This document shows positions 1 through 6,600 of a stretch of DNA of 21,660 nt, in pieces; position 1 is the stretch's first letter, and each line of letters starts with the position of its first letter. Source of the DNA: Synechococcaceae bacterium WB4_1_0192 (GTDB lineage: Bacteria; Cyanobacteriota; Cyanobacteriia; PCC-6307; Cyanobiaceae); assembly GCA_009926195.1 (NCBI GenBank), contig RFPK01000008.1, positions 1 through 21,660 on the forward strand, read 5' to 3'. The position numbers were made by a program, and so were the translations under genes. The notes beneath the pieces are model-generated. The model saw only the letters and a list, made by a program, of their open reading frames with translations, made no database searches and was not told the DNA's origin.

Positions 1-793
1 CGATCTGTGGGCCAGCGGCGCCGCTGTCACCACTGTTCAGGCCCTGGTGACCCTGCCGGTGGCGGCTGCTCGCCTGCAGGAGGAGCTGCTGCTGCACACC
101 CTCGCTGGTGTGCGTTCGGTGCTCGATCCCCTTGGTGCTGAGCTGGTGGGGGGACACACCCTGGAGGGCCGCGACGGGGCTGGCCTGGCCCTGGCGCTGA
201 CGGTCAATGGCCAGGTGCCGCCTGATCGCCATTGGCCGAAGGGACCTGTGCGGCCGGGCCAGGTGCTGCTGCTCAGCGGCGCGATCGGCAGCGGTGTGCT
301 GTTTGCCGCCGCCATGGCCGGCGCCGGTCGCGCCGCCTGGCTCGATGCCGCTCTCGCCGCCATGCAGCGCAATTCATCCGCTCTGGTTGAGGTGCTGGCT
401 GATCACGGCTGCCAGGCCTGCACCGATGTGACCGGCTTCGGGCTGCTGGGTCATCTCGGCGAGATGCTCGGCGGCGGCACCCGGGTGCTGCTGGAGAGCG
501 GGTCGATCAAGGCCCATGCCGGTGCGCTGGACCTGCTGGCTGAGGGGTATGCCAGCACCCTGGCGCCGGCCAATGCCGCCAGCCTTGCTCTGCTCGATGC
601 CGATGGCCCGGTGCAGCTCCAGGGGGCTCCGAGCTGTGCGCTCTCGCTCCTGCAACAGCTGCTGATCGACCCCCAGACCTGTGGTCCGCTGCTGGTGGCC
701 CTGCCCGCAGCGGCGGGTCCGGCTGCCCTGGCTGCCCTGCACGGCGCCGGGTTCAGCGAAGCGGCCCTGATCGGCAGGGTCGTGGCCGCTTAG
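1..793 (+). CDS. selD: Selenide, water dikinase (selenophosphate synthetase), C-terminal part, 5' end outside window
   Basis: SelD makes selenophosphate from selenide and ATP for selenoprotein or selenouridine synthesis. The reading frame is open from the left edge (frame 2) to TAG at 791-793, so the N-terminus is missing. The visible part begins with DLWASGA, matching the NDLxAxGA region of AIR-synthase-like (AIRS) kinases. It then has LVGGHTLEG, and the C-terminal AIRS lobe carries CTDVTGFGLLGHLGEM (about 422-469) and IDPQTCGPLLVAL near the end. These motifs are diagnostic of the family. In many cyanobacteria SelD is fused behind an NADH-dehydrogenase-like flavoprotein domain; whether that is so here cannot be seen. 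The stop codon overlaps the TAA of the convergent gene at 790-792, so the two genes share their end. The internal GTG at 47 is not the true start, because homology continues upstream of it. Confidence 0.9.
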   Translation, partial: DLWASGAAVTTVQALVTLPVAAARLQEELLLHTLAGVRSVLDPLGAELVGGHTLEGRDGAGLALALTVNGQVPPDRHWPKGPVRPGQVLLLSGAIGSGVLFAAAMAGAGRAAWLDAALAAMQRNSSALVEVLADHGCQACTDVTGFGLLGHLGEMLGGGTRVLLESGSIKAHAGALDLLAEGYASTLAPANAASLALLDADGPVQLQGAPSCALSLLQQLLIDPQTCGPLLVALPAAAGPAALAALHGAGFSEAALIGRVVAA

Positions 794-1668
794 TCGCGCA
801 CCAACCAGCCCACGCTGAGATCGTTGGCATCGCGCTGCAGATAGAGGTAGCCGCGAGCTCCGTTGCGGCCCGGCACGATCAGGGCGCGGTAGGTGTAGTC
901 GACCCCCCGGGCGTCCCGTTCCACCAGATCTCCCCAGCAGCTGTTCGGCTCCAGCTGCAGCCTGCCGCTGTAGGCGGCGGTGTCACCCACGCCGCCATGG
1001 CTGGAGAGGGCCAGGCCCTGAACACGTCCATCGCGCCACTGCTCGCGCTGGATCACCGCGTTGGGACTCCACCCCTGGGCCCCGCTGCGCCGGTTCAGCC
1101 CCACCTGGCTGCTGAGGACGACCCCATTCAGATCCGCAGCCTGACAGCTGCCGGAGGCCATCGGCAGCCAGCGGGCCGTGATCACGGTGCCGCTGCCGCG
1201 ATCAAGGCTGTAGAGGGGGCGGCCCCTGCTGTCCAGCACCGCTTCGGAGAGCTGCGATCCCCAGGGAAGCTGACGCCGCACCTGGGCCAGGCACGGTCCG
1301 ACCAGTTGCACGCTGCCCCGGTAGGTGCCGCTGCGCAGCTCACTCCCCAGCCGTTCGACGATCCTCCCCTCCAGGGCCCCACCGGCCAGCCAGCGCTCCT
1401 CGATCAGGCGTGCCTCCGGCGTGCTGCCGCTCCCCGCCACCAGCGTGCCCATCGCCATCACGGCGTAGTGGCCCTGCCGCGGCACCTGGCATGCACCGCT
1501 CGTGGCCTGCTGCCGGGGGGCGGCGCTGGCGGAGCCGATTGCGGCCGTGCTCCAGGCCGTCACGGTCAGTGCCGATACGGTGAATGCCGACACGGTGCAT
1601 GCAGATACTGTGCATGCAGATACGGTCAAGGCCGTGGCGCCGCGTCGCGCCAGAGGTGTGCGAATCAT
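790..1668 (-). CDS. Hypothetical secreted protein with a five-residue-repeat signal region
   Basis: 292 residues from an ATG start. I do not recognise the family. The N-terminus is MIRTPLARRG followed by five imperfect copies of a five-residue unit (LTVSA, CTVSA, CTVSA, FTVSA, LTVTA; residues about 14-38) and an AxA-type stretch ending GSASAAP. This reads as an export signal whose hydrophobic core is built from tandem repeats. The mature part is polar and glycine-rich with scattered cysteines (for example SGACQVP, GPCLAQV, GSCQAAD, NSCWGDL), which fits a disulfide-stabilised periplasmic or extracellular protein. No catalytic motif, membrane segment after the signal, or lipobox was seen. The gene is convergent with selD, with overlapping stops, and lies 81 bp downstream of the LuxR-type gene on the same strand. 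Confidence is for it being a real exported protein; function unknown. Confidence 0.75.
   Translation of the reverse strand: MIRTPLARRGATALTVSACTVSACTVSAFTVSALTVTAWSTAAIGSASAAPRQQATSGACQVPRQGHYAVMAMGTLVAGSGSTPEARLIEERWLAGGALEGRIVERLGSELRSGTYRGSVQLVGPCLAQVRRQLPWGSQLSEAVLDSRGRPLYSLDRGSGTVITARWLPMASGSCQAADLNGVVLSSQVGLNRRSGAQGWSPNAVIQREQWRDGRVQGLALSSHGGVGDTAAYSGRLQLEPNSCWGDLVERDARGVDYTYRALIVPGRNGARGYLYLQRDANDLSVGWLVRD
1556..1630. repeat. Five tandem 15-bp repeats inside the signal-peptide coding region
   Basis: Five consecutive imperfect 15-bp units begin at 1556, 1571, 1586, 1601 and 1616. The shared core is roughly GCNGAYACGGTGMAT. Units 3 and 4 generate the palindrome TGCATGCA twice at their boundaries. 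Being a multiple of three, the array keeps the minus-strand frame and encodes repeated xTVSA pentapeptides. It looks like slipped-strand expansion, so copy number could vary between strains. Confidence 0.9.
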
Positions 1669-1731
1669 GCCGGCAGTCGCGAAGTGGCAACGGGCTCAGT
1701 ATGGGCAGCCTGGGCTGCGCCGCATCAGCTT

Positions 1732-1758
1732 CGTTCAGAGCTGGACCGTTCAGAGCTG
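1732..1758. repeat. 12-bp direct repeat duplicating the 3' end of the LuxR-type gene
   Basis: CGTTCAGAGCTG occurs at 1732-1743 and again at 1747-1758, 15 bp apart. On the minus strand this places a second in-frame CAG CTC TGA just after the real stop codon, so the last codons and the stop are duplicated. It looks like a small slippage duplication. Confidence 0.85.
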
Positions 1759-2436
1759 CACCATGCCGCAGCGCATCCCTTTGAGCACGGCCTGCACGCG
1801 GTTGCCCACCTCCAGGGTCTTGAGCAGCCGCTTGGTGTAGGTGCGAGCGGTCTCTTCGCTCACCACCAGTTGCTCGGCGATCTCACGATCGGTGAGTCCG
1901 CTGGCCAGCAGATCCAGCACTTCGTATTCGCGGGGGGTCAGACGAGGACAGCTCAGGTAAGGCAGCTGGCCCGAGCGCAGCGAAGGACTGCGGTAGGAGT
2001 GGCGACCCATCACAGCGATCACGGCCGCCTCCAGCGGTTTCTGGTCCTCCACGAAGTCGGCTTCGGCCACCACCGCCTCCAGCCAGGTGGCTTCGCTGTA
2101 CTCCACCGGAATCGCATCACCAAGGGCGAGCACCACGATTCTCAGATCCGGCTGCAGGGTGCGGGCCTTGCGCGCCAGTTCAAAGCCGTTGCCCCGCTCC
2201 AGGAAATCCGTGCAGATGAGCAGCTCATAGGGTTCCTGACGGAGGTAGTGCAGGCAGCTCGGCTCGTCGGTCACGGCGCAGCCGATCCGTGTCGTTTCGT
2301 TGAAGCTGTCGCAGAGGCAACGCAGGAAGAAGCGTCCCTTCACCGCCAGGGCCACCTTGCCGCTCACCGCCACCGAAAGCAGGACCTCGTCGAGGTTGCC
2401 GCCCTTGAGGGTCTGCAGATAGGGCGTGAGGTCCAT
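1750..2436 (-). CDS. LuxR/NarL-family response regulator with a degenerate receiver
   Basis: 228 residues from ATG at 2436. The C-terminal LuxR-type helix-turn-helix is clear at about 165-222: LTPREYEVLDLLASGLTDREIAEQL, then VVSEETARTYTKRLLKTLEV, the usual layout of NarL/FixJ DNA-binding domains. Residues about 35-145 have the length and alternating hydrophobic strands of a receiver. However, the acidic pair expected after strand 1 is absent (GRFFLRCLCDSF), and the strand-3 region reads LLICTDFLERGNGFEL, where Asp77 is the only candidate phosphoacceptor. Conserved Lys after strand 5 is not evident. I infer a receiver-like domain that may not be phosphorylated normally. No dedicated kinase lies next to it. 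A 78-residue gene lies upstream on the same strand. The regulatory targets cannot be told from the sequence. Confidence 0.88.
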   Translation of the reverse strand: MDLTPYLQTLKGGNLDEVLLSVAVSGKVALAVKGRFFLRCLCDSFNETTRIGCAVTDEPSCLHYLRQEPYELLICTDFLERGNGFELARKARTLQPDLRIVVLALGDAIPVEYSEATWLEAVVAEADFVEDQKPLEAAVIAVMGRHSYRSPSLRSGQLPYLSCPRLTPREYEVLDLLASGLTDREIAEQLVVSEETARTYTKRLLKTLEVGNRVQAVLKGMRCGMVQL

Positions 2437-2578
2437 CGCTCAGGGGCGAGCGTTTGTCGTCAGTGGATCCGCTTGGCCGGGGCGGCGGGTGCTCTCCATG
2501 TTGGCGCCTGGCGACTGCCGCTGGGTCGCTTGTCGTTGGCAGCTTGCGGTCCTCCATGGTTGAGCCCCGAGGTCTGCC

Positions 2579-2815
2579 TCACTCCGTCGCCGTTCGCTGA
2601 CCCGTGTGCTGCACCAGCAGTTGTGCGTACAGATAGTCGGGTGATTTGTATTGCCTTGGTAGGCAGTGATGCAGAATCTCAAGTCGGTCCCAGCACACTG
2701 TGCGCTGGATTTTCTTGAGGCTTCGTTGTTCGGCTATCAGCATCTTCAGGGCTTTACAGTAAAGCTGATAGTTGGCTTCCAGTTCGCCGATCGTGAGGCT
2801 GGCTGACTTGGTCAT
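2579..2815 (-). CDS. Small conserved-looking hypothetical protein (78 aa)
   Basis: The start chosen is ATG at 2815; a GTG at 2839 would add eight residues. The protein is soluble and mostly helical: MTKSASLTIGELEANYQLYCKALKML, then a basic stretch SLKKIQRTVCWDRLEILHHC, then LPRQYKSPDYLYAQLL. The density of aromatic, Cys and His residues in a tight pattern is unlike random open frame and resembles small conserved cyanobacterial proteins of unknown function. No signal peptide, membrane segment or metal-binding motif stands out beyond Cys/His residues in CWDRLEILHHC. It lies 142 bp upstream of the LuxR-type regulator on the same strand and is divergent from the exported-protein pair at 2973. The function is not known to me. 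Confidence 0.72.
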   Translation of the reverse strand: MTKSASLTIGELEANYQLYCKALKMLIAEQRSLKKIQRTVCWDRLEILHHCLPRQYKSPDYLYAQLLVQHTGQRTATE

Positions 2816-2901
2816 GGTTGGAGCTGGCGAGCGGAGCACCGGTGCTGTGGCCCTGCCGCCGGTACCCCTTACCCCTACGGCGGTTCACCCGGCCGTCGAT
2901 A

Positions 2902-2915
2902 CCCCCAAATGGGGG
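2902..2915. other. Short GC hairpin in the divergent intergenic region
   Basis: CCCCCAAATGGGGG forms a 5-6 bp stem with a very small loop, between two divergent genes (starts 2815 and 2973). There is no T-run, so it is not a canonical terminator. It may be a protein-binding palindrome or chance. Confidence 0.35.
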
Positions 2916-2972
2916 CAGTCGCGCCGGCATCCGGCCCAGCCTGGCAACATGGTCCGGTGAGCGCTTGACCGT

Positions 2973-3464
2973 GTGAGACGCCATTGCCCGCTGGCGGTCG
3001 CGGTTGTGCTGACCACCCTGATCGCGGTTTGCGCCTGCTCCCGCCAGTCAGCCGATCCCGCGGCCGAGCAGGCCGAGGCCAGGCGTCGCATCGCGCTGCA
3101 GCAATCCTGCGACCGGGAGCTTGCCGCGTTGCCCAGGCTGCAGCGTGCTCTTCAGCGCAGCGAGCAGGAGCTGCTGCGGTTGCAGCGCGAGGTCTACCGG
3201 CCGTCGCCGGCCCCACCGCCCCTGGATCCGGACGAACAGCGGCGGCTGGCCATCTATGACCAGGAGGTGGAGCAGGAGCAATACAACGAGGCCCTGGTGC
3301 AGTGGCAGGCGCGGGAGCTGCAGCGCCAGGCCCTCTGGCAGCGACAACGGCGGGAGCGACTTGACGCTGCACGGCAGGCGCAGGCCACCGCCGCTGCTGC
3401 CCTGCGGCGCCATCGGACCAGCCTGAACCGCCTGGGAGGCTGTGGTTTGAGGCCGACCCCATGA
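2973..3464 (+). CDS. Small exported, probably lipidated, coiled-coil protein
   Basis: 163 residues from GTG at 2973. The N-terminus has Arg-Arg, a hydrophobic core (LAVAVVLTTLIAVCAC), and two cysteines at 20 and 22. The stretch VCAC is close to but not a perfect lipobox, so attachment to the membrane is plausible rather than certain. Residues about 28-75 and 88-150 are very rich in Gln, Arg, Glu and Ala with heptad-like spacing, and probably form long helices or coiled coils broken by a proline segment (RPSPAPPPLDPD). No enzyme motif is seen. The stop codon overlaps the ATG of the next gene (ATGA, 3461-3464), which indicates translational coupling and a shared job in the envelope. I do not recognise the family. 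Confidence 0.7.
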   Translation: MRRHCPLAVAVVLTTLIAVCACSRQSADPAAEQAEARRRIALQQSCDRELAALPRLQRALQRSEQELLRLQREVYRPSPAPPPLDPDEQRRLAIYDQEVEQEQYNEALVQWQARELQRQALWQRQRRERLDAARQAQATAAAALRRHRTSLNRLGGCGLRPTP

Positions 3465-3856
3465 GCGGCCGTCGCTGTCGAGCGGCAACGTCGGTGGCCA
3501 CGCTCCTGGCCCTGCTTGCGCCCCCCGTTGGCGCTCAGTGGTTGCCGCCCGCACCGCCACCTGTGCCGCTTGAGTCACGACCCCAGGATTGCGTCGCACG
3601 CTTCGGCAACCCCGGTTGTGCGGCCCGTCTCTATGGCCAGCTGCTCTGCAGCGTGGTGGGGGATGCGATCCCCGTCTCGAAGCTGCAGATGCAGTTGGAC
3701 CGTCTGTATCAGCAGGCCGGCATCGATTTTTCAGGGATCACGGCTGCGCAGGTTGAGGATCTGGCCCTGGCCCAGCACGTGCCTGTGCTCTGTCCGAGCA
3801 GGAGTCGCCAGATCCGGGATCTGTTCGCGCCGCTGGCCAGCAGCCCTGCCGGCTGA
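3461..3856 (+). CDS. Small secreted hypothetical protein with four cysteines
   Basis: 131 residues. A signal peptide is visible at residues 1-25 (basic start, core SVATLLALLAPPVGAQ, likely cleavage after GA), followed by a proline-rich linker (PPAPPPVPLE). The mature domain has Cys44, Cys53, Cys63 and Cys111, which suggests two disulfides in the periplasm. The segment QDCVARFGNPGCAARLYGQL looks structured. The start ATG overlaps the stop of the preceding exported coiled-coil protein, so the two form an operon and may act together. No family recognised. Confidence 0.68.
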   Translation: MSGRRCRAATSVATLLALLAPPVGAQWLPPAPPPVPLESRPQDCVARFGNPGCAARLYGQLLCSVVGDAIPVSKLQMQLDRLYQQAGIDFSGITAAQVEDLALAQHVPVLCPSRSRQIRDLFAPLASSPAG

Positions 3857-3892
3857 TGGCAACCGCTCAGGCAGTTGGCACGGCGCGCGGCT

Positions 3893-4372
3893 TCACCCAG
3901 GCGTTCGCTGCTGCTGATGAAGGTTCACCGGTGTCTCGCGGCGGAAGCTGCGCAGGCTGTGGTTCGTTGCCTCGAGGTCGCGGCACAGCATCTGGCAGGC
4001 CTGCTCCGGCATGGTGTGGTCCCCGCAGGTGAACACATCCACGGCGGCATACCCCGACTCCGGCCAGGTGTGAATCGACAGGTGTGACTCGGCCAGCAGG
4101 GCCAGTCCTGTCACGCCCTGGGGTTCGAAGTGATGCGTGATCAGATCCAGGAGCGTGGCACCAGCCCGTTGCACCGCCATGGTGATCAGGCTCCTGATGA
4201 AGGCTTCGTCGTCGAGTTTGGCCGGATCGCAGCCATACAGCTCGAGAATGCAATGTTTGCCGACGGGTGACGTCGGCGACTCCTGGCTGCCGCATCCGGC
4301 AGAGGTGCGATCAGTTTGATCAGTTGAAGCCCATCCAGGATTGGGGTGCAGGCTGGCAAGCGTTGATGTCAT
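3893..4372 (-). CDS. speH: S-adenosylmethionine decarboxylase proenzyme (class 1B)
   Basis: This enzyme decarboxylates S-adenosylmethionine to supply aminopropyl groups for spermidine synthesis. It is made as a proenzyme that cleaves itself to create a pyruvoyl cofactor. The 159-residue protein has the conserved core VGKHCILELYGC and the self-cleavage region LLAESHLSIHTWPE. By family alignment Ser96 becomes the pyruvoyl group; His101 and Cys116 (DVFTCGDH) are the processing and proton-donor residues, at the spacings (+5, +20) found in the Thermotoga enzyme. An extension of about 36 residues precedes the usual start of the family. It is low-complexity in function and the start could lie further downstream, although no better ATG is seen close to the core. 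The gene is divergent from pstS1 and shares the 175-bp intergenic region with it. Confidence 0.95.
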   Translation of the reverse strand: MTSTLASLHPNPGWASTDQTDRTSAGCGSQESPTSPVGKHCILELYGCDPAKLDDEAFIRSLITMAVQRAGATLLDLITHHFEPQGVTGLALLAESHLSIHTWPESGYAAVDVFTCGDHTMPEQACQMLCRDLEATNHSLRSFRRETPVNLHQQQRTPG

Positions 4373-4455
4373 GCCCCTTCGGCATACAACACACGATCCT
4401 AGGCCTGCTATTCAGGTGGTCTGCGATGTGCCCTGCAGCACGTCAACATGTCGTA

Positions 4456-4496
4456 GTAAACCAACTGTTCACGCCGTCTTAACCGTTCCCTAACTT
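4456..4496 (+). promoter_or_regulatory. Pho-box array upstream of pstS1
   Basis: Half-sites sit in 11-bp phase: GTTCACGC (from 4467), CTTAACCG (4478-4485) and CCTAACTT (4489-4496), with a weaker GTAAACCA at 4456. This matches the cyanobacterial PhoB (SphR) box, PyTTAAPyPyT/A repeated with 3-bp spacers. The distance to the pstS1 ATG at 4548 leaves room for an AT-rich -10 region around 4514-4526. Confidence 0.8.
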
Positions 4497-4547
4497 GCGC
4501 TGCACTGGCATTGCTTAGTTATTGATTGCTCCCATCCGGTCGCAGTC

Positions 4548-5525
4548 ATGACCTTCGCGAAGAAGGCTCTCACCATCGGCACCCTGGCCACTCTGGGTAT
4601 TGCCGCCTCCGCCTCGGCCCAGAGCACCCTCAACGGTGCCGGTGCCACCTTCCCAGCCCCCTTCTATCAGCGCGCGTTCGCGGCCCTGTCCGGTCAGGGC
4701 GTGCAGGTGAACTATCAGTCGGTCGGCTCTGGCGCTGGCGTGCGCCAGTTCGTCGCCGGCACCGTGGATTTCGGCGCCACCGATGAGCCGATCAAGGATG
4801 CTGAAGCTGCTAAGGTGAAGCGCGGCGTTGTGCAGTTCCCTGCCGTTGGCGGCACCATCGCCATCGCCTACAACAAGGCTGACTGCAAAGGTCTGAAGCT
4901 GACCCAGAAGCAGGCCGTCGACATTTTCCTGGGCAACATCAAGACCTGGGATCAGCTCAAGTGCGGTAAGGGAAAGATCACCGTGGCCCATCGCTCCGAT
5001 GGCTCCGGCACCACCTTCGCCTTCACCAACTCCCTGAGCGCCTTCTCCGCCGAGTGGAAGAGCAAGGTGGGTGAGGGCAAGAGTGTCAAGTGGCCCGTGG
5101 GTGTGGGTGGCAAGGGCAATGAGGGTGTGGCCGGCGTGATCGCCAACACGCCTGGTTCGATCGGTTATCTCAATCAGAGCTACGTGCGCGGTGTGATCAA
5201 GGCTGCGGCTCTTCAAAACAAGGCCGGCAACTTCGTGCTGCCCAGCCTGGCCAGTGGTGCCGCCGCCCTCAATAACATCCGTCTCAACGCCGAACTGGCC
5301 GGTGAGGATCCCAATCCCGCCGGTGCCAAGAGCTACCCCATCTCCACCCTGACCTGGATCCTGGCCTACGAGAAGGGCAACGGTTCCAAGGCTGGCGCGA
5401 TTCGCAAGGCGATGCTGCACCTGCTGGGCCCCGCCCAGAACCAGGCAGATGAGCTGGGTTATGTGCCGCTGCGCGGCGACATCCTCAAGCGGGCCAAGGC
5501 CGCCGTTGCCCGGATCGGCGCCTGA
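4548..5525 (+). CDS. pstS: Periplasmic phosphate-binding protein PstS, copy 1
   Basis: PstS captures phosphate in the periplasm and delivers it to PstCAB. The 325-residue protein has a signal peptide (KKALTIGTLATLGIAASASA, cleavage about residue 24) with no lipobox. Phosphate-binding loops typical of the family follow: NGAGATFPAP (29-38), SVGSGAG (58-64), ATDEP (77-81) and HRSDGSGTTFAFT (148-160). It is closely related to the second copy at 15937. A Pho-box array precedes the gene and a strong intrinsic terminator follows it, so it is probably a monocistronic, phosphate-starvation-induced unit. The transporter genes lie 2.3 kb further on rather than in the same operon. Confidence 0.97.
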   Translation: MTFAKKALTIGTLATLGIAASASAQSTLNGAGATFPAPFYQRAFAALSGQGVQVNYQSVGSGAGVRQFVAGTVDFGATDEPIKDAEAAKVKRGVVQFPAVGGTIAIAYNKADCKGLKLTQKQAVDIFLGNIKTWDQLKCGKGKITVAHRSDGSGTTFAFTNSLSAFSAEWKSKVGEGKSVKWPVGVGGKGNEGVAGVIANTPGSIGYLNQSYVRGVIKAAALQNKAGNFVLPSLASGAAALNNIRLNAELAGEDPNPAGAKSYPISTLTWILAYEKGNGSKAGAIRKAMLHLLGPAQNQADELGYVPLRGDILKRAKAAVARIGA

Positions 5526-5549
5526 TCCTTGGACGGTTTGATCCTGGCG

Positions 5550-5576
5550 GGGGGGCTGATCCAGCCCCCCTTTTTT
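5550..5576 (+). terminator. Rho-independent terminator after pstS1
   Basis: A perfect 9-bp GC stem (5550-5558 GGGGGGCTG with 5562-5570 CAGCCCCCC, loop of 3) is followed by six T residues at 5571-5576. It lies 24 bp after the pstS1 stop and 30 bp before the next gene start, so it largely separates the two transcripts. Confidence 0.93.
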
Positions 5577-5605
5577 CGGGTCGCTGGCCACACTGTGTCG
5601 GCCTG

Positions 5606-6361
5606 ATGGCGCCATCCGAGCCGATCGCCAGCGTTCTGTTGGTGGTCGAGGAACCGCAGCAGCGGGCCCAGTTGGTTCAGTCCCTGCTGGAGGATGGCCT
5701 GGCGGTTCTGCAGCGCCCGTTCCCGGCTGATGGTCGCCAGCCCTTGCCATCGGCACCAGAGGCCCAGGCGTTTGCCCTGGTGATCCTGGTCTGGCCAGCG
5801 GCCGCCTGCCACCACGCTGCCGCTGTGGCGGCACTGCAGCGCTGGCGCCGCAGCGATCCGGTCACGCCGCTCTTGGTTCTGCTGGAGCAGGCGGATGAGG
5901 AAACCCGCGCCTCGTTGCTGGATGGCGGCGCCGATGATGTGATGGTCCAGCCCTTCGGCTTGCGGGAATGTGTGGCTCGCTGCCGGGCGATTCTGCGGCG
6001 TGCTGGGCGCTGTGCAGAACCCGCTGGTCAGGTGGCGGGGTTCGCTTCATCGGCCGTGCTGGAGGTGGGGCCGATCCGACTGGACCGTCGTCAGTGCAGG
6101 GTCACACGCGATGGCCAGGACGTGAGCCTCACGCCGAGGGAGTTTCGCCTGCTGGAGTGCTTCATGCTGCACCCGGGGCGGGCCTTGAGCCGTGAACAAC
6201 TGATTGAACAGGTCTGGGGTCCGGACTACTGCGGTGACAGCAAGAGCGTTGATGTGCACGTGCTCTGGTTGCGCCGCAAGCTTGATGTGGCTGGAGGCAA
6301 GCCCCAGCTGTTCATCACAGTTCGTGGAGTTGGCTATCGCCTGGATCCGCCTCGCTGCTGA
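5606..6361 (+). CDS. PhoB-like OmpR-family regulator with an unphosphorylatable receiver
   Basis: 251 residues. The C-terminal winged helix (about 150-248) is intact and very like that of the PhoB at 18945: CRVTRDGQDVSLTPREFRLL and GDSKSVDVHVLWLRRKL against GDSKTVDVHIRWLREKI. The N-terminal half aligns to a receiver but has lost its chemistry. The phosphoacceptor Asp (VVLDLMLP in PhoB) is replaced by LVILVWPA, with Val62 at that position. The switch Ser/Thr is not conserved. The Lys of the LVKPFGL motif is Gln115 (MVQPFGL). Only the start (VVEE) and GADD are recognisable. I infer a constitutive, or protein- or ligand-controlled, DNA-binding protein that may read Pho boxes. It follows pstS1 and its terminator by 30 bp; I saw no Pho box of its own, so expression may depend on read-through or a weak internal promoter. 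Confidence 0.9.
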   Translation: MAPSEPIASVLLVVEEPQQRAQLVQSLLEDGLAVLQRPFPADGRQPLPSAPEAQAFALVILVWPAAACHHAAAVAALQRWRRSDPVTPLLVLLEQADEETRASLLDGGADDVMVQPFGLRECVARCRAILRRAGRCAEPAGQVAGFASSAVLEVGPIRLDRRQCRVTRDGQDVSLTPREFRLLECFMLHPGRALSREQLIEQVWGPDYCGDSKSVDVHVLWLRRKLDVAGGKPQLFITVRGVGYRLDPPRC

Positions 6362-6600
6362 GCAGACCGACCTGGTTGGTGTTGATCAGAACGGTGCTCA
6401 GCGGTGAGTCGTTGGTGTCGTGATGGCGCCCTGGTGGAGACTGATGGACTGAATTCACCCAACAGCACCCCGCCACCAGGCTGATGCTGCCACGACCGGT
6501 TCGAATCAGCATTGTTCTCAAACCAGAGAGACCAGCCTACGGCCACTCTCACGCAAAAACAGGTCACCAGGCTGTGGATCACCAGCAGATGTGTCCCCTA
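6362..6600. other. Convergent intergenic region without a recognised gene
   Basis: 239 bp between the convergent PhoB-like regulator and sphX. I see no T-run terminator and no credible coding frame. The only structure is an 8-bp inverted repeat, CCTGGTGG at 6430-6437 with CCACCAGG at 6473-6480, too widely spaced to act as a classical terminator. Confidence 0.5.

Noticed and set aside
997..2718. Long plus-strand open frame (573 codons)
   Set aside because: It runs antisense through two supported minus-strand genes, has a Gln/His/Arg-rich composition typical of shadow frames in GC-rich DNA, and shows no domain.
4515..5834. Long minus-strand open frame (439 codons) over pstS1
   Set aside because: Antisense to pstS1, its terminator and the start of the PhoB-like gene; composition is a mirror of those codons.
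6430..6480. CCTGGTGG...CCACCAGG inverted repeat between the PhoB-like gene and sphX
   Set aside because: 8 bp with a 35-nt loop, no T-run; expected by chance in GC-rich sequence.
6490..6515. GGTTCGAATC resembling a tRNA T-arm
   Set aside because: The bases flanking the loop do not form the 5-bp T stem and no acceptor or anticodon arms are found on either side.
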